Assembly (NCBI GenBank): GCA_008373165.1
Contig: RQOU01000055.1
Location: 1 to 57,652 of the forward strand
Direction of reading: 5' to 3'
From: SAR202 cluster bacterium
GTDB taxonomy: Bacteria; Chloroflexota; Dehalococcoidia; Lucifugimonadales; Lucifugimonadaceae
DNA: 57,652 nt
Shown: positions 44,763-54,601 of the stretch, one piece after another
Position numbering within the stretch: the first letter of the stretch is position 1
Layout of the letters: each line of letters begins with the position of its first letter
Made by a program: the position numbers and the translations under genes
The notes under the pieces: model-generated
Told to the model about the DNA's origin: nothing
Database searches by the model: none
What the model saw: only the letters and a program-made list of their open reading frames with translations

Positions 44763-47369
44763 TTAAGCCATCGGGTTCAATGTGATTAGTCCATTAGACC
44801 CGTCAACTTTGATGATTTGACCGTCCGCTATCGCCTCTGTACCTTCCTTTGTTTTAATAACACAAGGTATGCCGTATTCTCTGCAAATTAGCGATGCGTG
44901 TTGAAAGTTGTCCCCTCCATCCAATACCAGAGCCCCTATTAAAGGGAAGATAGGTACCCAGTCGGGTCCCGTGTTCTCAGTGATCAATATGTCCCCTTTT
45001 TTTACGCTTGGTGGCTTAGATGTCCTGGTAATAACTACTCTCGCTCTGCCGGTAAATGAACCAGATGATGAAGGCTCGCCATGAAGTGTTTGACCGTCAC
45101 TACTCAATCCTAGGGACTCTTTTTCAACCTGCCTTGGATCATCTTTTTTATTTGGTTTGGTGCCTAGGAATTCTGGTGGAGATAAGCTTGAATTTTTTTT
45201 AAATGTCTCTTTGGCCGCGATGACTATGGATTTTAGGGACGTGTAATCCTGAGAATCGGCGGCTTGGTCCAATTCAGCTAGTCTCAAGTAGAAGATGTCG
45301 TTTACGTCATCTATCCATTTTTGGTCTTTTAACGCTACACCGATCCGATTGATCGATTCGCGGTATTCGCCAAATGTCCTTTGTTCTATGAGGTAATTGT
45401 GATCTTCCATCATTTTTACGTAATAGGTTGCCTTGAACAGTTCTGCTATGAATGCTTTTCGTAGGTTCTCTTTGCTGCCGATCTTAGCGTGAACTGATTC
45501 GATTGCCCTCTTGCGTTTGCGCTTTAGATTCCTCAGTGACCTCAAGTGTTTGTCAAGGTCCTGGCGTACGAATGAGCCGATAATATCTAATGGGATCTCT
45601 GGTTTCATGTTCCATGTCGGGTCCGTAGGTTTCCATGCTGTACCGTAACCTATACCGTTTCGACATCCCCAGACTTTCATCATCGCTCGGAATCTGATCC
45701 GGAACTTGGTTAGTGACGACCTGATGCCGTTCCCGTGTGCAAATAACGCATCGTAGTCACGATTCTCAAATATCTTGATCAACCATTGATCCGATTTGAC
45801 GAATTTGGCCAAGCTCATAAGTCTTCGAGTAAGTCGCGCCGTCATATGATCGATTGCCATTGTGAGGCATGATGCATCCATTACAGGGCGACCAGTTATT
45901 TCGGCGAATAATTTTTCTAGGCCACCTTTTTCCCTGAATCCTCCCCAACTTTGCCAGTGGAGATTTGATTGATGCTCAGCTGCAGCTAATGTGGTGGCTT
46001 TAAGGTTAGCGATGTGCTCAATTAGGGTGGCATCATCTTTGGGACGAATACGATCTAGTTCTTCGAGGTTTACCACTAACTGAGGCTCGACCTCGGCGTA
46101 GTAAAGTGTTGTGCCCTTTTCCAGAAACTGGTTGCCTTTGTCGTGGTGTTTCTGGAGGAGAGATTCTAATGCTTCCGAGTCGTAGTCTGGCTCAGCGGTG
46201 AATATATATCCATTAACAATCTTTTTTAAATTCCGTCTACCCATGTACTGTCCGACTGTTGCCACAGAACGTTTTTCTGCTTCTGCTGAAGCTAGGACAT
46301 AGTCGATGTGCAGTGGTAGAGCCGGTTCAGTTCCTCGTAGGGTCCAGTGGCGCTTTCGTTCAACCGAATCTGCCCATCTAACGGGGAAGTCGAATTTTTT
46401 ATTGCCCCCTGCCGTTATAGGACGTGACTGCAGTATGTGGATAGTGTCTGCTTTTACGGCAAATTCGATATCCCTGTCGCTGCCTGTGGCAATCTTGATT
46501 TCCATAGCGGTTGTGGCTAATGCCTTTAGCGTCGAGTCTGTAACGGATGGAGAACCACGTTTTTCGCTTGGAACTCTCACCCGCTTGAGAGTTCCAGCGG
46601 TGCGTGACATGAACATCCATTCCTTGTCGATCACGTTTCGTTTGATAATTTTCATCGAACGTGCCTCAAGAACGAAAGAATCAGCCTCGGCCTCACCCGA
46701 TACCACACCCTCGCCAAGACCTAACGCTACATTTATCAGAACATGATCGCTTCCATCCCTTGGGTCACGGGTGAACATGACTCCTGCGGCTTCAGCGTCA
46801 ATCAAGTCCATTACCAGTACTGCCATTGAACCGCTTTGGTGGGCAATTCCTTTTTGCTGACGATAGGAAATAGCCCGTCCTGCGTAATAGGAGGTCCATA
46901 CATCTCGGATCCGTCTTAGAACGGATTCCAGTGTGGTAGCGTCGAGAAACGAATCGTATATACCAGCAAACGAGGCGTCCTCTAAGTCTTCTGTAGTCGC
47001 CGAAGATCGTACTGCTAGCGTGCTTTTCGTCGATATTAATCGTGACTTAACACTTTCGGTCAGTCCGACGGGTAATTCTTGTGACGCTAGGATTTCGGAG
47101 ATAGATTCGGCAGCTTCGAAGGCTGAAGAAACGCTATCTGTTTCGACCTTTTTGAGAATGGTCGTTATTTCACCCGTTACCGGACGTATGAAATCATCAA
47201 AAACACTTGTCTTAATAGTGAAGCATGACGGGACTTTTATTTTATGCCTGAACAGTTCGGCAACCGCGGCCGCCTTGCTGCCGACCACTGATGGGTCGAG
47301 TGATTCGTCCGTGTTGATTTCCACTACGAATTTTGAGATATCGACTGACCGCATAGTGGTAGAACTCAC
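44763..47369 (-). CDS. PEP-utilising phosphotransferase, rifampin-phosphotransferase-like architecture
   Basis: An 868-aa protein with an N-terminal PEP/pyruvate-binding ATP-grasp domain (VVGSKAAAVAEL, AVRSSATTEDLEDASFAGIYDS, VMFTRDPRDGSDHVLINVALGLGEGVVSGE in parts), a long central domain without clear family motifs (about 330-760), and a C-terminal swivelling phospho-His domain with GGDNFQHASLICREYGIPCV. The TIM barrel that binds PEP in true PpsA/PPDK after the His domain is missing. This order matches rifamycin phosphotransferase-like proteins. The substrate held by the central domain is unknown. The start is GTG, with an in-frame ATG at 47354 as an alternative. The gene follows secG on the minus strand. 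Confidence 0.8.
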   Translation of the reverse strand: MSSTTMRSVDISKFVVEINTDESLDPSVVGSKAAAVAELFRHKIKVPSCFTIKTSVFDDFIRPVTGEITTILKKVETDSVSSAFEAAESISEILASQELPVGLTESVKSRLISTKSTLAVRSSATTEDLEDASFAGIYDSFLDATTLESVLRRIRDVWTSYYAGRAISYRQQKGIAHQSGSMAVLVMDLIDAEAAGVMFTRDPRDGSDHVLINVALGLGEGVVSGEAEADSFVLEARSMKIIKRNVIDKEWMFMSRTAGTLKRVRVPSEKRGSPSVTDSTLKALATTAMEIKIATGSDRDIEFAVKADTIHILQSRPITAGGNKKFDFPVRWADSVERKRHWTLRGTEPALPLHIDYVLASAEAEKRSVATVGQYMGRRNLKKIVNGYIFTAEPDYDSEALESLLQKHHDKGNQFLEKGTTLYYAEVEPQLVVNLEELDRIRPKDDATLIEHIANLKATTLAAAEHQSNLHWQSWGGFREKGGLEKLFAEITGRPVMDASCLTMAIDHMTARLTRRLMSLAKFVKSDQWLIKIFENRDYDALFAHGNGIRSSLTKFRIRFRAMMKVWGCRNGIGYGTAWKPTDPTWNMKPEIPLDIIGSFVRQDLDKHLRSLRNLKRKRKRAIESVHAKIGSKENLRKAFIAELFKATYYVKMMEDHNYLIEQRTFGEYRESINRIGVALKDQKWIDDVNDIFYLRLAELDQAADSQDYTSLKSIVIAAKETFKKNSSLSPPEFLGTKPNKKDDPRQVEKESLGLSSDGQTLHGEPSSSGSFTGRARVVITRTSKPPSVKKGDILITENTGPDWVPIFPLIGALVLDGGDNFQHASLICREYGIPCVIKTKEGTEAIADGQIIKVDGSNGLITLNPMA

Positions 47370-47463
47370 AACATATTCGAATTCGAAGTTAGTTGAGTAG
47401 GTCGAGTGTGAAAAGAGCTGGATCTAAAAATATTGGAATGAATAAAACTAGAGTTAGCCTGAC

Positions 47464-47679
47464 TTAGCTGAATCTTACATTGGCGATTGCAACACCGACG
47501 AAGATTACTGCGAGCACAATGGTTATACGGAACAAAAGCTGCTCAACACCACGACGTGAACGGAAGGTGCTTGATGCTTCTCCGAAAAGAGATGAGCCAG
47601 AACCGCGAGCCTGTAGAAGAAGCACAATGATCAGAGTGATTGCAACGATTATCAGTATTATGCTAAAAACGGTTTCCAT
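47464..47679 (-). CDS. secG: Protein translocase subunit SecG
   Basis: A 71-aa protein with two transmembrane helices. METVFSIILIIVAITLIIVLLLQ and a second C-terminal helix flank the family motif LLQARGSGSSLFGEASSTF. SecG assists SecYE in protein export. AGGA lies six bases before the ATG. The 167-base gap to gatB contains a perfect 12-base palindrome. Confidence 0.93.
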   Translation of the reverse strand: METVFSIILIIVAITLIIVLLLQARGSGSSLFGEASSTFRSRRGVEQLLFRITIVLAVIFVGVAIANVRFS

Positions 47680-47803
47680 AAAATTTCCTATGCGCCATAG
47701 TAAGTCACTAAATTATTCGATGTGATGTACGGCTACATGCAACAGCTAACCATATTAAGGCCACACCAACAATCCCGCTATAGTGAAGCACACATCAATC
47801 GGC

Positions 47804-47815
47804 GAATCATGATTC
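47804..47815. promoter_or_regulatory. Perfect 12-base palindrome upstream of secG
   Basis: GAATCATGATTC is self-complementary and lies in the gatB-secG gap about 125 bases before the secG start. It could be a protein-binding site or chance. No regulator is adjacent. Confidence 0.25.
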
Positions 47816-47846
47816 TAGGTGTTGTACGTTTGGTTGCATGGTAAGA

Positions 47847-49322
47847 CTATTTATCCGACAGTTGTTGTTTGATCATTTGAGTGGCCTGTACCGCATCAGC
47901 TTGACCACGCGTGGCTTTCATGACTTGGCCAATTAGGAACTTCAGAGACGCCTCTGTTCCACCTAGATAGTCATTTACTGCCTTTTGATTGTTGGCGATG
48001 ACTTCATCGATCACCGGGCCAAGCGAGTCTGCACCGGATACCATTCCAAGTCCAAGTAGTTCGATCACTTCTTCAGGTGCTGCGCCTTTGGTATACATTG
48101 CTTCAAACACTTGCTTTGCAGCGTTGTTGTTTAATTCTCTTTTGCGAAATTTTTCTACAAGTGTTGCTAGTGATGCAGGGGTTACTTTGGTGTCTGTCAT
48201 ATTGGTAATTTCATCATTGTTCATCAGGCGCGCCATTTCGCCGTTCAGCCAGTTTGAGACCTCTTTAGCAAACTCGTGTTTCACCTTGTCTGAAGATCCC
48301 GAGACATTTCTACATACTGATTCGAAATAGTCGGCTGTCGAGCGCAGGATGGTTAGTAGGTTGGCATCGTATTCGCTGAGGCCCCATTCGCTAATAAACC
48401 TATTTTTTCTTTGGATTGGCAATTCGGGCATCTTAGCTTCTGTGCTCGAGATCCATTCTTCATCTATGACCAGCGGAGGGATATCTGGTTCAGGGAAATA
48501 GCGATAGTCATTAGCCTCTTCTTTGCTGCGTTGAGAAACGGTTATTCCTTTACCGTCGTCCCAACCGCGGGTTTCTTGGACAATTCTCTCGCCGGCTTCT
48601 ACCGCTGCTATCTGACGTTCGATTTCGTATTCAACCGCACGTACAACCGCTCGCACGCGATTCATGTTTTTTACTTCAACTTTGGTTGTGAGACTTGTTG
48701 ATCCGGCGGGTCGGACACTGATGTTGGCGTCGCATCTGAAAGACCCTTCCTCCATATTGGCAGTGCCTACGCCCAAATATCGTACGATGTGCTGCAGGCT
48801 ATTAATATATGACTCGACCTGCTCAGGGGTGTGCATATCTGGTTCGGTCACTACCTCCATTAATGGTGTCCCGGCACGGTTTATGTCTAAAAGAGAGTGA
48901 ACTGTTCCTCCATTTGGACCTTCGACGTGGATGAGTCTTGCAACGTCTTCTTCCATGTGGACCCGGTTGATCCTAACGCGGACTGGTGGATCGATTGGCA
49001 GATCGAGGTAGCCTTCGTAACATATTGGCTCGTCCATCTGGGTTATTTGGTAACCCTTCATCAAATCCGGGTAGGTGTAGTTCTTGCGGTCGAACTTCGT
49101 TACCCTGGCGATGTTGCAGTTGATGGCCATACCGATCATCATTGCGTATTCAACAGCTGTTTTGTTTACGACTGGGAGCGTCCCAGGCAACGCCATACTT
49201 ACTTCATCAACCACCGTGTTTGGTTCTGCGGTTTGGTATTCGGCACTTGACGTGCCGAACATTTTGCTGCGTGTTTTCAGCTGGACATGAGTTTCTAGGC
49301 CAATTACAGCTTCGTACTTCAC
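47847..49322 (-). CDS. gatB: Aspartyl/glutamyl-tRNA amidotransferase subunit B
   Basis: A 491-aa GatB that binds misacylated Glu-tRNA(Gln)/Asp-tRNA(Asn) and phosphorylates the substrate for transamidation in GatCAB. YEAVIGLETHVQLKTRSKMF at the N-terminus, RKNYTYPDLMKGYQITQ, the LHIEDD-type RVHMEEDVARL, DINRAGTPLMEVVTEPD and EVKNMNRVRAVVRAVEYE are typical. The C-terminal Yqey/tail domain is present. The start is GTG with AAAGGG four bases upstream. gatA and gatC are not in the window. The leader carries two tandem upstream ORFs. Confidence 0.95.
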   Translation of the reverse strand: MKYEAVIGLETHVQLKTRSKMFGTSSAEYQTAEPNTVVDEVSMALPGTLPVVNKTAVEYAMMIGMAINCNIARVTKFDRKNYTYPDLMKGYQITQMDEPICYEGYLDLPIDPPVRVRINRVHMEEDVARLIHVEGPNGGTVHSLLDINRAGTPLMEVVTEPDMHTPEQVESYINSLQHIVRYLGVGTANMEEGSFRCDANISVRPAGSTSLTTKVEVKNMNRVRAVVRAVEYEIERQIAAVEAGERIVQETRGWDDGKGITVSQRSKEEANDYRYFPEPDIPPLVIDEEWISSTEAKMPELPIQRKNRFISEWGLSEYDANLLTILRSTADYFESVCRNVSGSSDKVKHEFAKEVSNWLNGEMARLMNNDEITNMTDTKVTPASLATLVEKFRKRELNNNAAKQVFEAMYTKGAAPEEVIELLGLGMVSGADSLGPVIDEVIANNQKAVNDYLGGTEASLKFLIGQVMKATRGQADAVQATQMIKQQLSDK

Positions 49323-49333
49323 AATTTCCCTTT

Positions 49334-49379
49334 CGGTTTAGTAGACCACTTTCATGCGGTTTAGCAGACCACTTTCATG
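49334..49379 (-). repeat. Tandem 23-base repeat encoding two five-codon upstream ORFs before gatB
   Basis: Two head-to-tail 23-base units differ at one base. On the gatB strand each contains a complete mini-ORF: ATGAAAGTGGTCTGCTAA (49378-49361, MKVVC) and ATGAAAGTGGTCTACTAA (49355-49338, MKVVY). The second ends 15 bases before the gatB GTG, right at its ribosome site. Confidence 0.65.
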
Positions 49380-49391
49380 ATCCCATAACTG

Positions 49392-49419
49392 AATATAGCA
49401 TTGGGTCAGTAGCTGTCTA
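49392..49419 (-). promoter_or_regulatory. Predicted sigma-70-type promoter of gatB
   Basis: On the minus strand TAGACA (49419-49414), a 16-base spacer and TGC-TATATT (extended -10, hexamer 49397-49392) form a good promoter. Transcription would start near 49385, so the first upstream ORF would begin about seven bases into the mRNA. Confidence 0.5.
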
Positions 49420-49580
49420 TTCGCATTGAGGGTTTTGAGCGTAAATATCGAGTTATGATCCTAATTTTACTCATCTGAAATCATAGTATTTAGTTAACGC
49501 GGGTACGACGATATTTTTTTGCAGGCAAGGGTGCAGCTTTTTGCAATTACACCAGTTTTGTTTCTTAGTTACGAAATTCG

Positions 49581-49609
49581 TTGACTACGGGATCAAGTGG
49601 ATTTAAAAT
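49581..49609 (+). promoter_or_regulatory. Predicted sigma-70-type promoter of the suf operon
   Basis: TTGACT (49581-49586), a 17-base spacer and TAAAAT (49604-49609) give near-consensus geometry. The predicted start near 49616 leaves a leader of about 100 bases before sufB. No SufR or IscR gene is in the window. Confidence 0.6.
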
Positions 49610-49714
49610 AAAACCTGACTCTTTTAGTACGGAATAAAAATATCGTTCTCAAACGCAAACATTAGTGATTTATTACCGTTTAATCCGGGCGATTTCCCAC
49701 AGTGGAGTAACTTA

Positions 49715-51178
49715 TTGACGAACCAGAAAACGATTTCACGCGAGACGGACTTGTCCGGTCAGGAATATCAGTGGGGATTTGTCACTGATGTGGAAACAGA
49801 CTTGGCTCCTAAGGGTCTTAGCGAAGATATTGTCCGTTTGATCTCATCTAAGAAAGATGAGCCCGCATGGTTGCTTGAGTGGCGTTTGAAGGCATACCGC
49901 CATTGGGTTCAACTGAGCGATAGCGAAGGTGAACCGGACTGGGCCATGATCGATTACCCAAGCATCGATTATCAGGATATCTATTACTACGCTGCTCCAA
50001 AAGCTGCCACAGAAGCTCCTAAAAGCCTTGATGATGTTGATCCAGAGATGCTCGCTACTTTTGAGAAGTTGGGCATTCCTTTGCAAGAACGGGCCAAACT
50101 GGCTGGTGTTGCTGTGGACGCTGTGTTTGATTCTGTGTCGGTTGCGACAACAATGGAAGAGCAGTTGGGGGAATTAGGGATTATTTTTTGTTCCTTCAGC
50201 GAGGCTGTGAAAAAGTATCCGGAACTCGTTAAGAAATATCTTGGATCCGTGGTGCCTTACACAGATAATTTCTTCGCAACTCTCAATGCTGCGGTGTTTA
50301 GCGATGGGTCTTTTGCGTACATACCGCCTGGTGTCAGGTGTCCTATTGAGTTAATGACTTATTTCCGGATAAACACCGAGGGTTCAGGTCAGTTTGAGCG
50401 TACGTTGATTGTTGCAGACAAGGGCGCGTATGTGTCGTATTTAGAAGGCTGCACGGCGCCATTTCGCAAATCACACCAACTTCACGCTGCCACTGTAGAA
50501 CTGGTTGCCTTGGATGATGCTGAAATTAAGTACTCGACCATACAGAATTGGTTCCCGGGGACCCCTGAAGGTGAGGGCGGAGTTTATAACTTTGTTACGA
50601 AGCGGGGTCGTGCAGATAAGAATGCCAAGATTTCATGGACACAAGTCGAAACCGGCTCGGCTATCACGTGGAAGTACCCAAGTGTCATATTACGCGGCGA
50701 CAACTCAGTAGGTGAATTTTTCTCAGTTGCATTGGCAAACAACCATCAACAGGCTGACACTGGCACAAAGATGATTCACATAGGGAAAAATACCAAGTCA
50801 ACGATCGTATCGAAGGGTATTTCAGCTGGCCAGGGCAACAACACTTATCGAGGCCAGGTGCAGATTATGCCCGGTGCCGAGAATGCGGTGAACCATACCC
50901 AGTGTGACTCTCTTCTCGTCGGAGATCAGTGTGGTGCTCACACGGTTCCTTATATTGAGGTTCGGAATCCCACGGCACGCCTTGAACACGAGGCGTCAAC
51001 TTCGAAGGTCAGTGACGATCAGCTTTTTTATCTGATGGCACGTGGCCTTTCAGAAGAGGAAGCGCATCACATGATTATTACCGGCTGGAGCCGGGACGTG
51101 ATTCGGGAACTTCCTTTTGAATTCGCTCTTGAGGCAGGACAACTCCTGAAAGTGTCACTTGAAGGGGCTGTCGGTTAG
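49715..51178 (+). CDS. sufB: Fe-S cluster assembly scaffold SufB
   Basis: A 487-aa SufB, the scaffold of the SufBCD complex on which Fe-S clusters are built. [29 protein letters not shown], the [23 protein letters not shown] segment and [28 protein letters not shown] carrying the conserved cysteine are diagnostic in parts. The start is TTG, with GGAG eight bases upstream. It is the first gene of sufB-C-D-S-U. Confidence 0.95.
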   Translation: MTNQKTISRETDLSGQEYQWGFVTDVETDLAPKGLSEDIVRLISSKKDEPAWLLEWRLKAYRHWVQLSDSEGEPDWAMIDYPSIDYQDIYYYAAPKAATEAPKSLDDVDPEMLATFEKLGIPLQERAKLAGVAVDAVFDSVSVATTMEEQLGELGIIFCSFSEAVKKYPELVKKYLGSVVPYTDNFFATLNAAVFSDGSFAYIPPGVRCPIELMTYFRINTEGSGQFERTLIVADKGAYVSYLEGCTAPFRKSHQLHAATVELVALDDAEIKYSTIQNWFPGTPEGEGGVYNFVTKRGRADKNAKISWTQVETGSAITWKYPSVILRGDNSVGEFFSVALANNHQQADTGTKMIHIGKNTKSTIVSKGISAGQGNNTYRGQVQIMPGAENAVNHTQCDSLLVGDQCGAHTVPYIEVRNPTARLEHEASTSKVSDDQLFYLMARGLSEEEAHHMIITGWSRDVIRELPFEFALEAGQLLKVSLEGAVG

Positions 51179-51234
51179 CCCTTTGTGTTGTTATCTCGAA
51201 ATTAAATCCACTGATCACCTGGAATACTAGATAA

Positions 51235-52002
51235 ATGCTTGAAATACAAAACCTCCACGCGTCTGTTCTGGATATCGAAAATTCTGAAATTCTCAAAGGG
51301 GTAGACCTAAAAGTAAACAAGGGCGAGGTTCACGCGATCATGGGTCCTAATGGATCTGGTAAAAGTACCTTAGCTAATGTCTTAATGGGTCGGCCTGATT
51401 ATGAAATCACAGATGGTGACATCCTTGTCGATGGAGAATCTATAGCCGAACTTCGCCCTGATCAGAGAGCTCATTTGGGATTGTTTTTGGCTTTTCAGTA
51501 TCCAGCTGAAATTCCTGGAGTAAGACCCTGGCAATTTCTAAAGGCAGCTCACGATGCCAAGGCAGAGGCGCGTGGTGAAGAAAAGATGTCGGTACGTAAT
51601 TTCACAAAGCTTTTCGATGAAAAAGTCGAGGCTGTTGGCATCAATCCTGATCTCGTGAAACGTTCCCTCAACGAGGGTTTTTCAGGAGGAGAAAAGAAGC
51701 GGAATGAAATGCTTCAACTCGAGGTGCTACAACCTAGTATGGCCATATTGGATGAGACAGATTCCGGTCTGGACGTTGACGCTTTACGCATAGTTGCTGA
51801 GGGGGTTAACTCGATGCGGTCCCCTGAGCGGTCTTTTATCGTAGTTACTCATTACCAGAGACTACTCAACTACATTACTCCAGACATAGTTCACATTTTG
51901 GTGGATGGAAAGATTGTGCAAACTGGAGGGCCTGAATTGGCCCTTGTGGTGGAGAAAGACGGTTATCGAGAATATTTACCAGCTGCTGGAGCAACTGGCT
52001 GA
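51235..52002 (+). CDS. sufC: Fe-S cluster assembly ATPase SufC
   Basis: A 255-aa ABC-type ATPase that drives the SufBCD scaffold. Walker A is GPNGSGKSTLAN, the Q-loop is FLAFQYPAEIPG, the ABC signature FSGGEKKRNEMLQ, and Walker B with the catalytic Glu SMAILDETDSGLDVDAL. It lies 56 bases after sufB and two bases before sufD. Confidence 0.96.
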   Translation: MLEIQNLHASVLDIENSEILKGVDLKVNKGEVHAIMGPNGSGKSTLANVLMGRPDYEITDGDILVDGESIAELRPDQRAHLGLFLAFQYPAEIPGVRPWQFLKAAHDAKAEARGEEKMSVRNFTKLFDEKVEAVGINPDLVKRSLNEGFSGGEKKRNEMLQLEVLQPSMAILDETDSGLDVDALRIVAEGVNSMRSPERSFIVVTHYQRLLNYITPDIVHILVDGKIVQTGGPELALVVEKDGYREYLPAAGATG

Positions 52003-52004
52003 TC

Positions 52005-53351
52005 ATGACACTAGCTACTTCGCCGGCCGCAGTCGAAAAATTTTCATCAGCTTATGCAAATGCTGACCAGGCAAAGTCACCAGCGTGGCTGTCGGATACC
52101 CGCAAAAAGGCCTGGTCCATTTTTAGTGAGTTGGGCATTCCCGTTAAGCGACGTGGAAACGAGCTGTGGAAATACACGAATCTCGCTCCAGTTGCTGAAT
52201 CTAATTTCGAGTACGACGTATCGGGATCGGTATCGATTGACCAGGTGCGATCGACTTCCCCATGGGATTACACCTGGAACATCGCTGTGGTTGTCGACGG
52301 TAGATTCAACGCTGATCTTTCTAACTTGACTGAAGATGTTGGTGTCAGTGTCGGGAGCCTTTCGGACGCGTTCTCTTCTGGTAGCGGTGATATAGAGTCG
52401 CAGTTTGCCAGTCTGGCAGGTCGGGAAGAGTATGCATTCACGGCTTTGAACACAGCATTCGCGAGTGACGGAGCTTACGTTGCGGTTGCTCCCGGTGTAA
52501 ACCTGGTGAATCCAGTGCAGGTGATATTTGTTACCTCAGATTCTGTGCAAAGTAGGGCATCGTATCCGAGACTCTTGGTTGATGTTGGTTCCGACAGTTC
52601 TATTACGCTGATTGAGACTTACGTTAATTTGTCCCCGTCGAGGCAATTATCGGTTCCTGTAACTGAGATTTTTGCCGCTAGGGATGCGGCGGTTAGACAC
52701 TATCGGATACAGATGGAAAATGAGAATTCTTTTCATCTAGCTACAACTCGTGTAGCTCAAATGGAGGATTCTGAGTTTACTTCCACCAGTTTTGCTGTGG
52801 GTTCGTCGATCGCACGTAACGACATTCACACATCTCTTGATGCCCCAGGTGCTGTTTGCACGCTGCATGGACTTTATATGACCAGTGGTCAGCAACAGCA
52901 AGATCAGGAGATAAGCACAACTCACGCCAAGCCAAGTTGTACATCTGATCAATTCTATAAGGGGATACTTTCGGGCAATTCTCGCGCGGCGTTTAGCGGC
53001 AAAGTTGTCGTAAAACGTGATGCACAGAAATCTGATGCTACTCAGAAAGATCTTAACCTTTTGCTATCCCGTGGGGCTCGTATTGATGCTAAGCCATCTT
53101 TGGAAATTTATGCTGACGATGTGGTTGCAGCACATGGAGCTACAGCCGGACATGTAGACAGTGACACGCTTTTCTATCTGCAATCCAGAGGTGTCGATGA
53201 AGAAGCCGCTAAGGCTATATTGATACGGGGGTTTGCCGAGGAGATGATAGACGAGTTCGAACCCGAGTCATTGAACACTTTTGTAGAACGGGTTGCAAGC
53301 GAACGTATCCCTGTGCTTTTAGCTGAGTCAGACACGATAGGTACTACATGA
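52005..53351 (+). CDS. sufD: Fe-S cluster assembly protein SufD
   Basis: A 448-aa SufB/SufD-fold protein. The N-terminal part (RRGNELWKYTNLAPVAESNF) and the beta-helix core are SufD-type, and the C-terminal VVAAHGATAGHVDSDTLFYLQSRG includes the conserved His that helps build the cluster at the SufB-SufD interface. It overlaps sufS by four bases (ATGA), consistent with coupling. Confidence 0.94.
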   Translation: MTLATSPAAVEKFSSAYANADQAKSPAWLSDTRKKAWSIFSELGIPVKRRGNELWKYTNLAPVAESNFEYDVSGSVSIDQVRSTSPWDYTWNIAVVVDGRFNADLSNLTEDVGVSVGSLSDAFSSGSGDIESQFASLAGREEYAFTALNTAFASDGAYVAVAPGVNLVNPVQVIFVTSDSVQSRASYPRLLVDVGSDSSITLIETYVNLSPSRQLSVPVTEIFAARDAAVRHYRIQMENENSFHLATTRVAQMEDSEFTSTSFAVGSSIARNDIHTSLDAPGAVCTLHGLYMTSGQQQQDQEISTTHAKPSCTSDQFYKGILSGNSRAAFSGKVVVKRDAQKSDATQKDLNLLLSRGARIDAKPSLEIYADDVVAAHGATAGHVDSDTLFYLQSRGVDEEAAKAILIRGFAEEMIDEFEPESLNTFVERVASERIPVLLAESDTIGTT

Positions 53352-54601
53352 ACGGCAGTGAGAATCTGATCCATACTTTTGATGTGGAAGATGTCCGAGC
53401 GGATTTTCCGATCTTGAATCGAAAGATCAACGGCATGAACCTCGTTTATCTAGATAATGCTGCTACCACCCAGAAGCCTCGGCATGTTATCGATGCACTC
53501 ACACGATATTACGAAGAGACGAATGCTAATGTACACCGTGGAGTCCATACCCTTTCGGTCGAGGCCACCGACGCTTATGAATTAGCACGGGAAAAGGTTG
53601 GCGGGTTTATAAACGCGCCAAGACCCGAAACTGTGATATGGACCCGTAATACTAGCGAGTCTTTAAACCTTGTCGCCGCAACCTGGGCAGAGGAGCATGT
53701 GGCTAAGGGTGACAACATTGTGATCACCGCGATGGAGCATCATTCAAACATCGTGCCCTGGCAGCAGTTGGCGATGAAAAAGCAGGCCGAGTTAAGGTAT
53801 ATCCCTGCTGGCAAAGATGGGCTTTTGGAAATGTCCAATATTTCCAAGATTATCGACTCAAGTACTAAAATTGTCTCGGCGACTCATGTTTCCAATGTGC
53901 TGGGTACGGTAAATCCTGTGGATGAACTTACTCGCAGGGCGCACGAGGTGGGAGCGGTCATGCTCGTGGATGCTGCACAGAGCGTTCCTCACATGCCCGT
54001 TGATGTGCAGGCGATGGACGTCGACTTTCTGTGTTTTTCTGCACACAAAATGCTGGGTCCGACCGGTATAGGTGTTCTATACGGAAAATATGATCTTTTG
54101 AACGATATGTCGCCGTTCATGTTCGGTGGTGACATGATTTTGGAAGTTACATATGAAGATGCCAAGTGGAATGATCTCCCCTACAAATTCGAAGCTGGCA
54201 CACCTAACATCGCTGATGCTATTGCTACTGGCGCTGCTGTTGATTATCTGAACAATCTGGGGATGGAAAATGTTTGGCGGCACGAGCAGGAATTAACTGC
54301 TTATGCCCTGGAGCAGATGTCTTCACTTGCCGGTCTGAAAATCATTGGGCCAAAAGACCCTACACTCCGGGGCGGTGTGATTTCCTTCATGCATGATTCG
54401 ATCCACCCACATGATCTGGGCACGGGGTTGGATCAGCTGGGAATAGCGATTCGCACCGGGCACCATTGTGCTATGCCGCTTGTCCGCAGTTATGATGTGG
54501 TAGCAGCAGCTCGGGCGAGCTTTTATATCTACAATACCAAGCGTGAGATTGATGAACTGGTGAACGGAATCAGTGAAACAGCGGGGTATTTCGCGTCATG
54601 A
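53348..54601 (+). CDS. sufS: Cysteine desulfurase SufS
   Basis: A 417-aa group II PLP-dependent cysteine desulfurase that mobilises sulfur from L-cysteine. YLDNAATTQKPRHVIDAL, ANVHRGVHTLS, the PLP lysine in CFSAHKMLGPTG and the catalytic cysteine in RTGHHCAMPL are all present. It overlaps sufD upstream and sufU downstream by four bases each. Confidence 0.96.
   Translation: MNGSENLIHTFDVEDVRADFPILNRKINGMNLVYLDNAATTQKPRHVIDALTRYYEETNANVHRGVHTLSVEATDAYELAREKVGGFINAPRPETVIWTRNTSESLNLVAATWAEEHVAKGDNIVITAMEHHSNIVPWQQLAMKKQAELRYIPAGKDGLLEMSNISKIIDSSTKIVSATHVSNVLGTVNPVDELTRRAHEVGAVMLVDAAQSVPHMPVDVQAMDVDFLCFSAHKMLGPTGIGVLYGKYDLLNDMSPFMFGGDMILEVTYEDAKWNDLPYKFEAGTPNIADAIATGAAVDYLNNLGMENVWRHEQELTAYALEQMSSLAGLKIIGPKDPTLRGGVISFMHDSIHPHDLGTGLDQLGIAIRTGHHCAMPLVRSYDVVAAARASFYIYNTKREIDELVNGISETAGYFAS

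Larger units (their letters stand above)
49323..49714. other. 392-base divergent regulatory region between gatB and sufB
   Basis: The region holds the tandem repeat with two upstream ORFs and a promoter for gatB (minus strand) and a promoter for the suf operon (plus strand), each listed separately. About 160 bases in the middle are AT-rich without recognisable features. No tRNA was seen. Confidence 0.6.
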
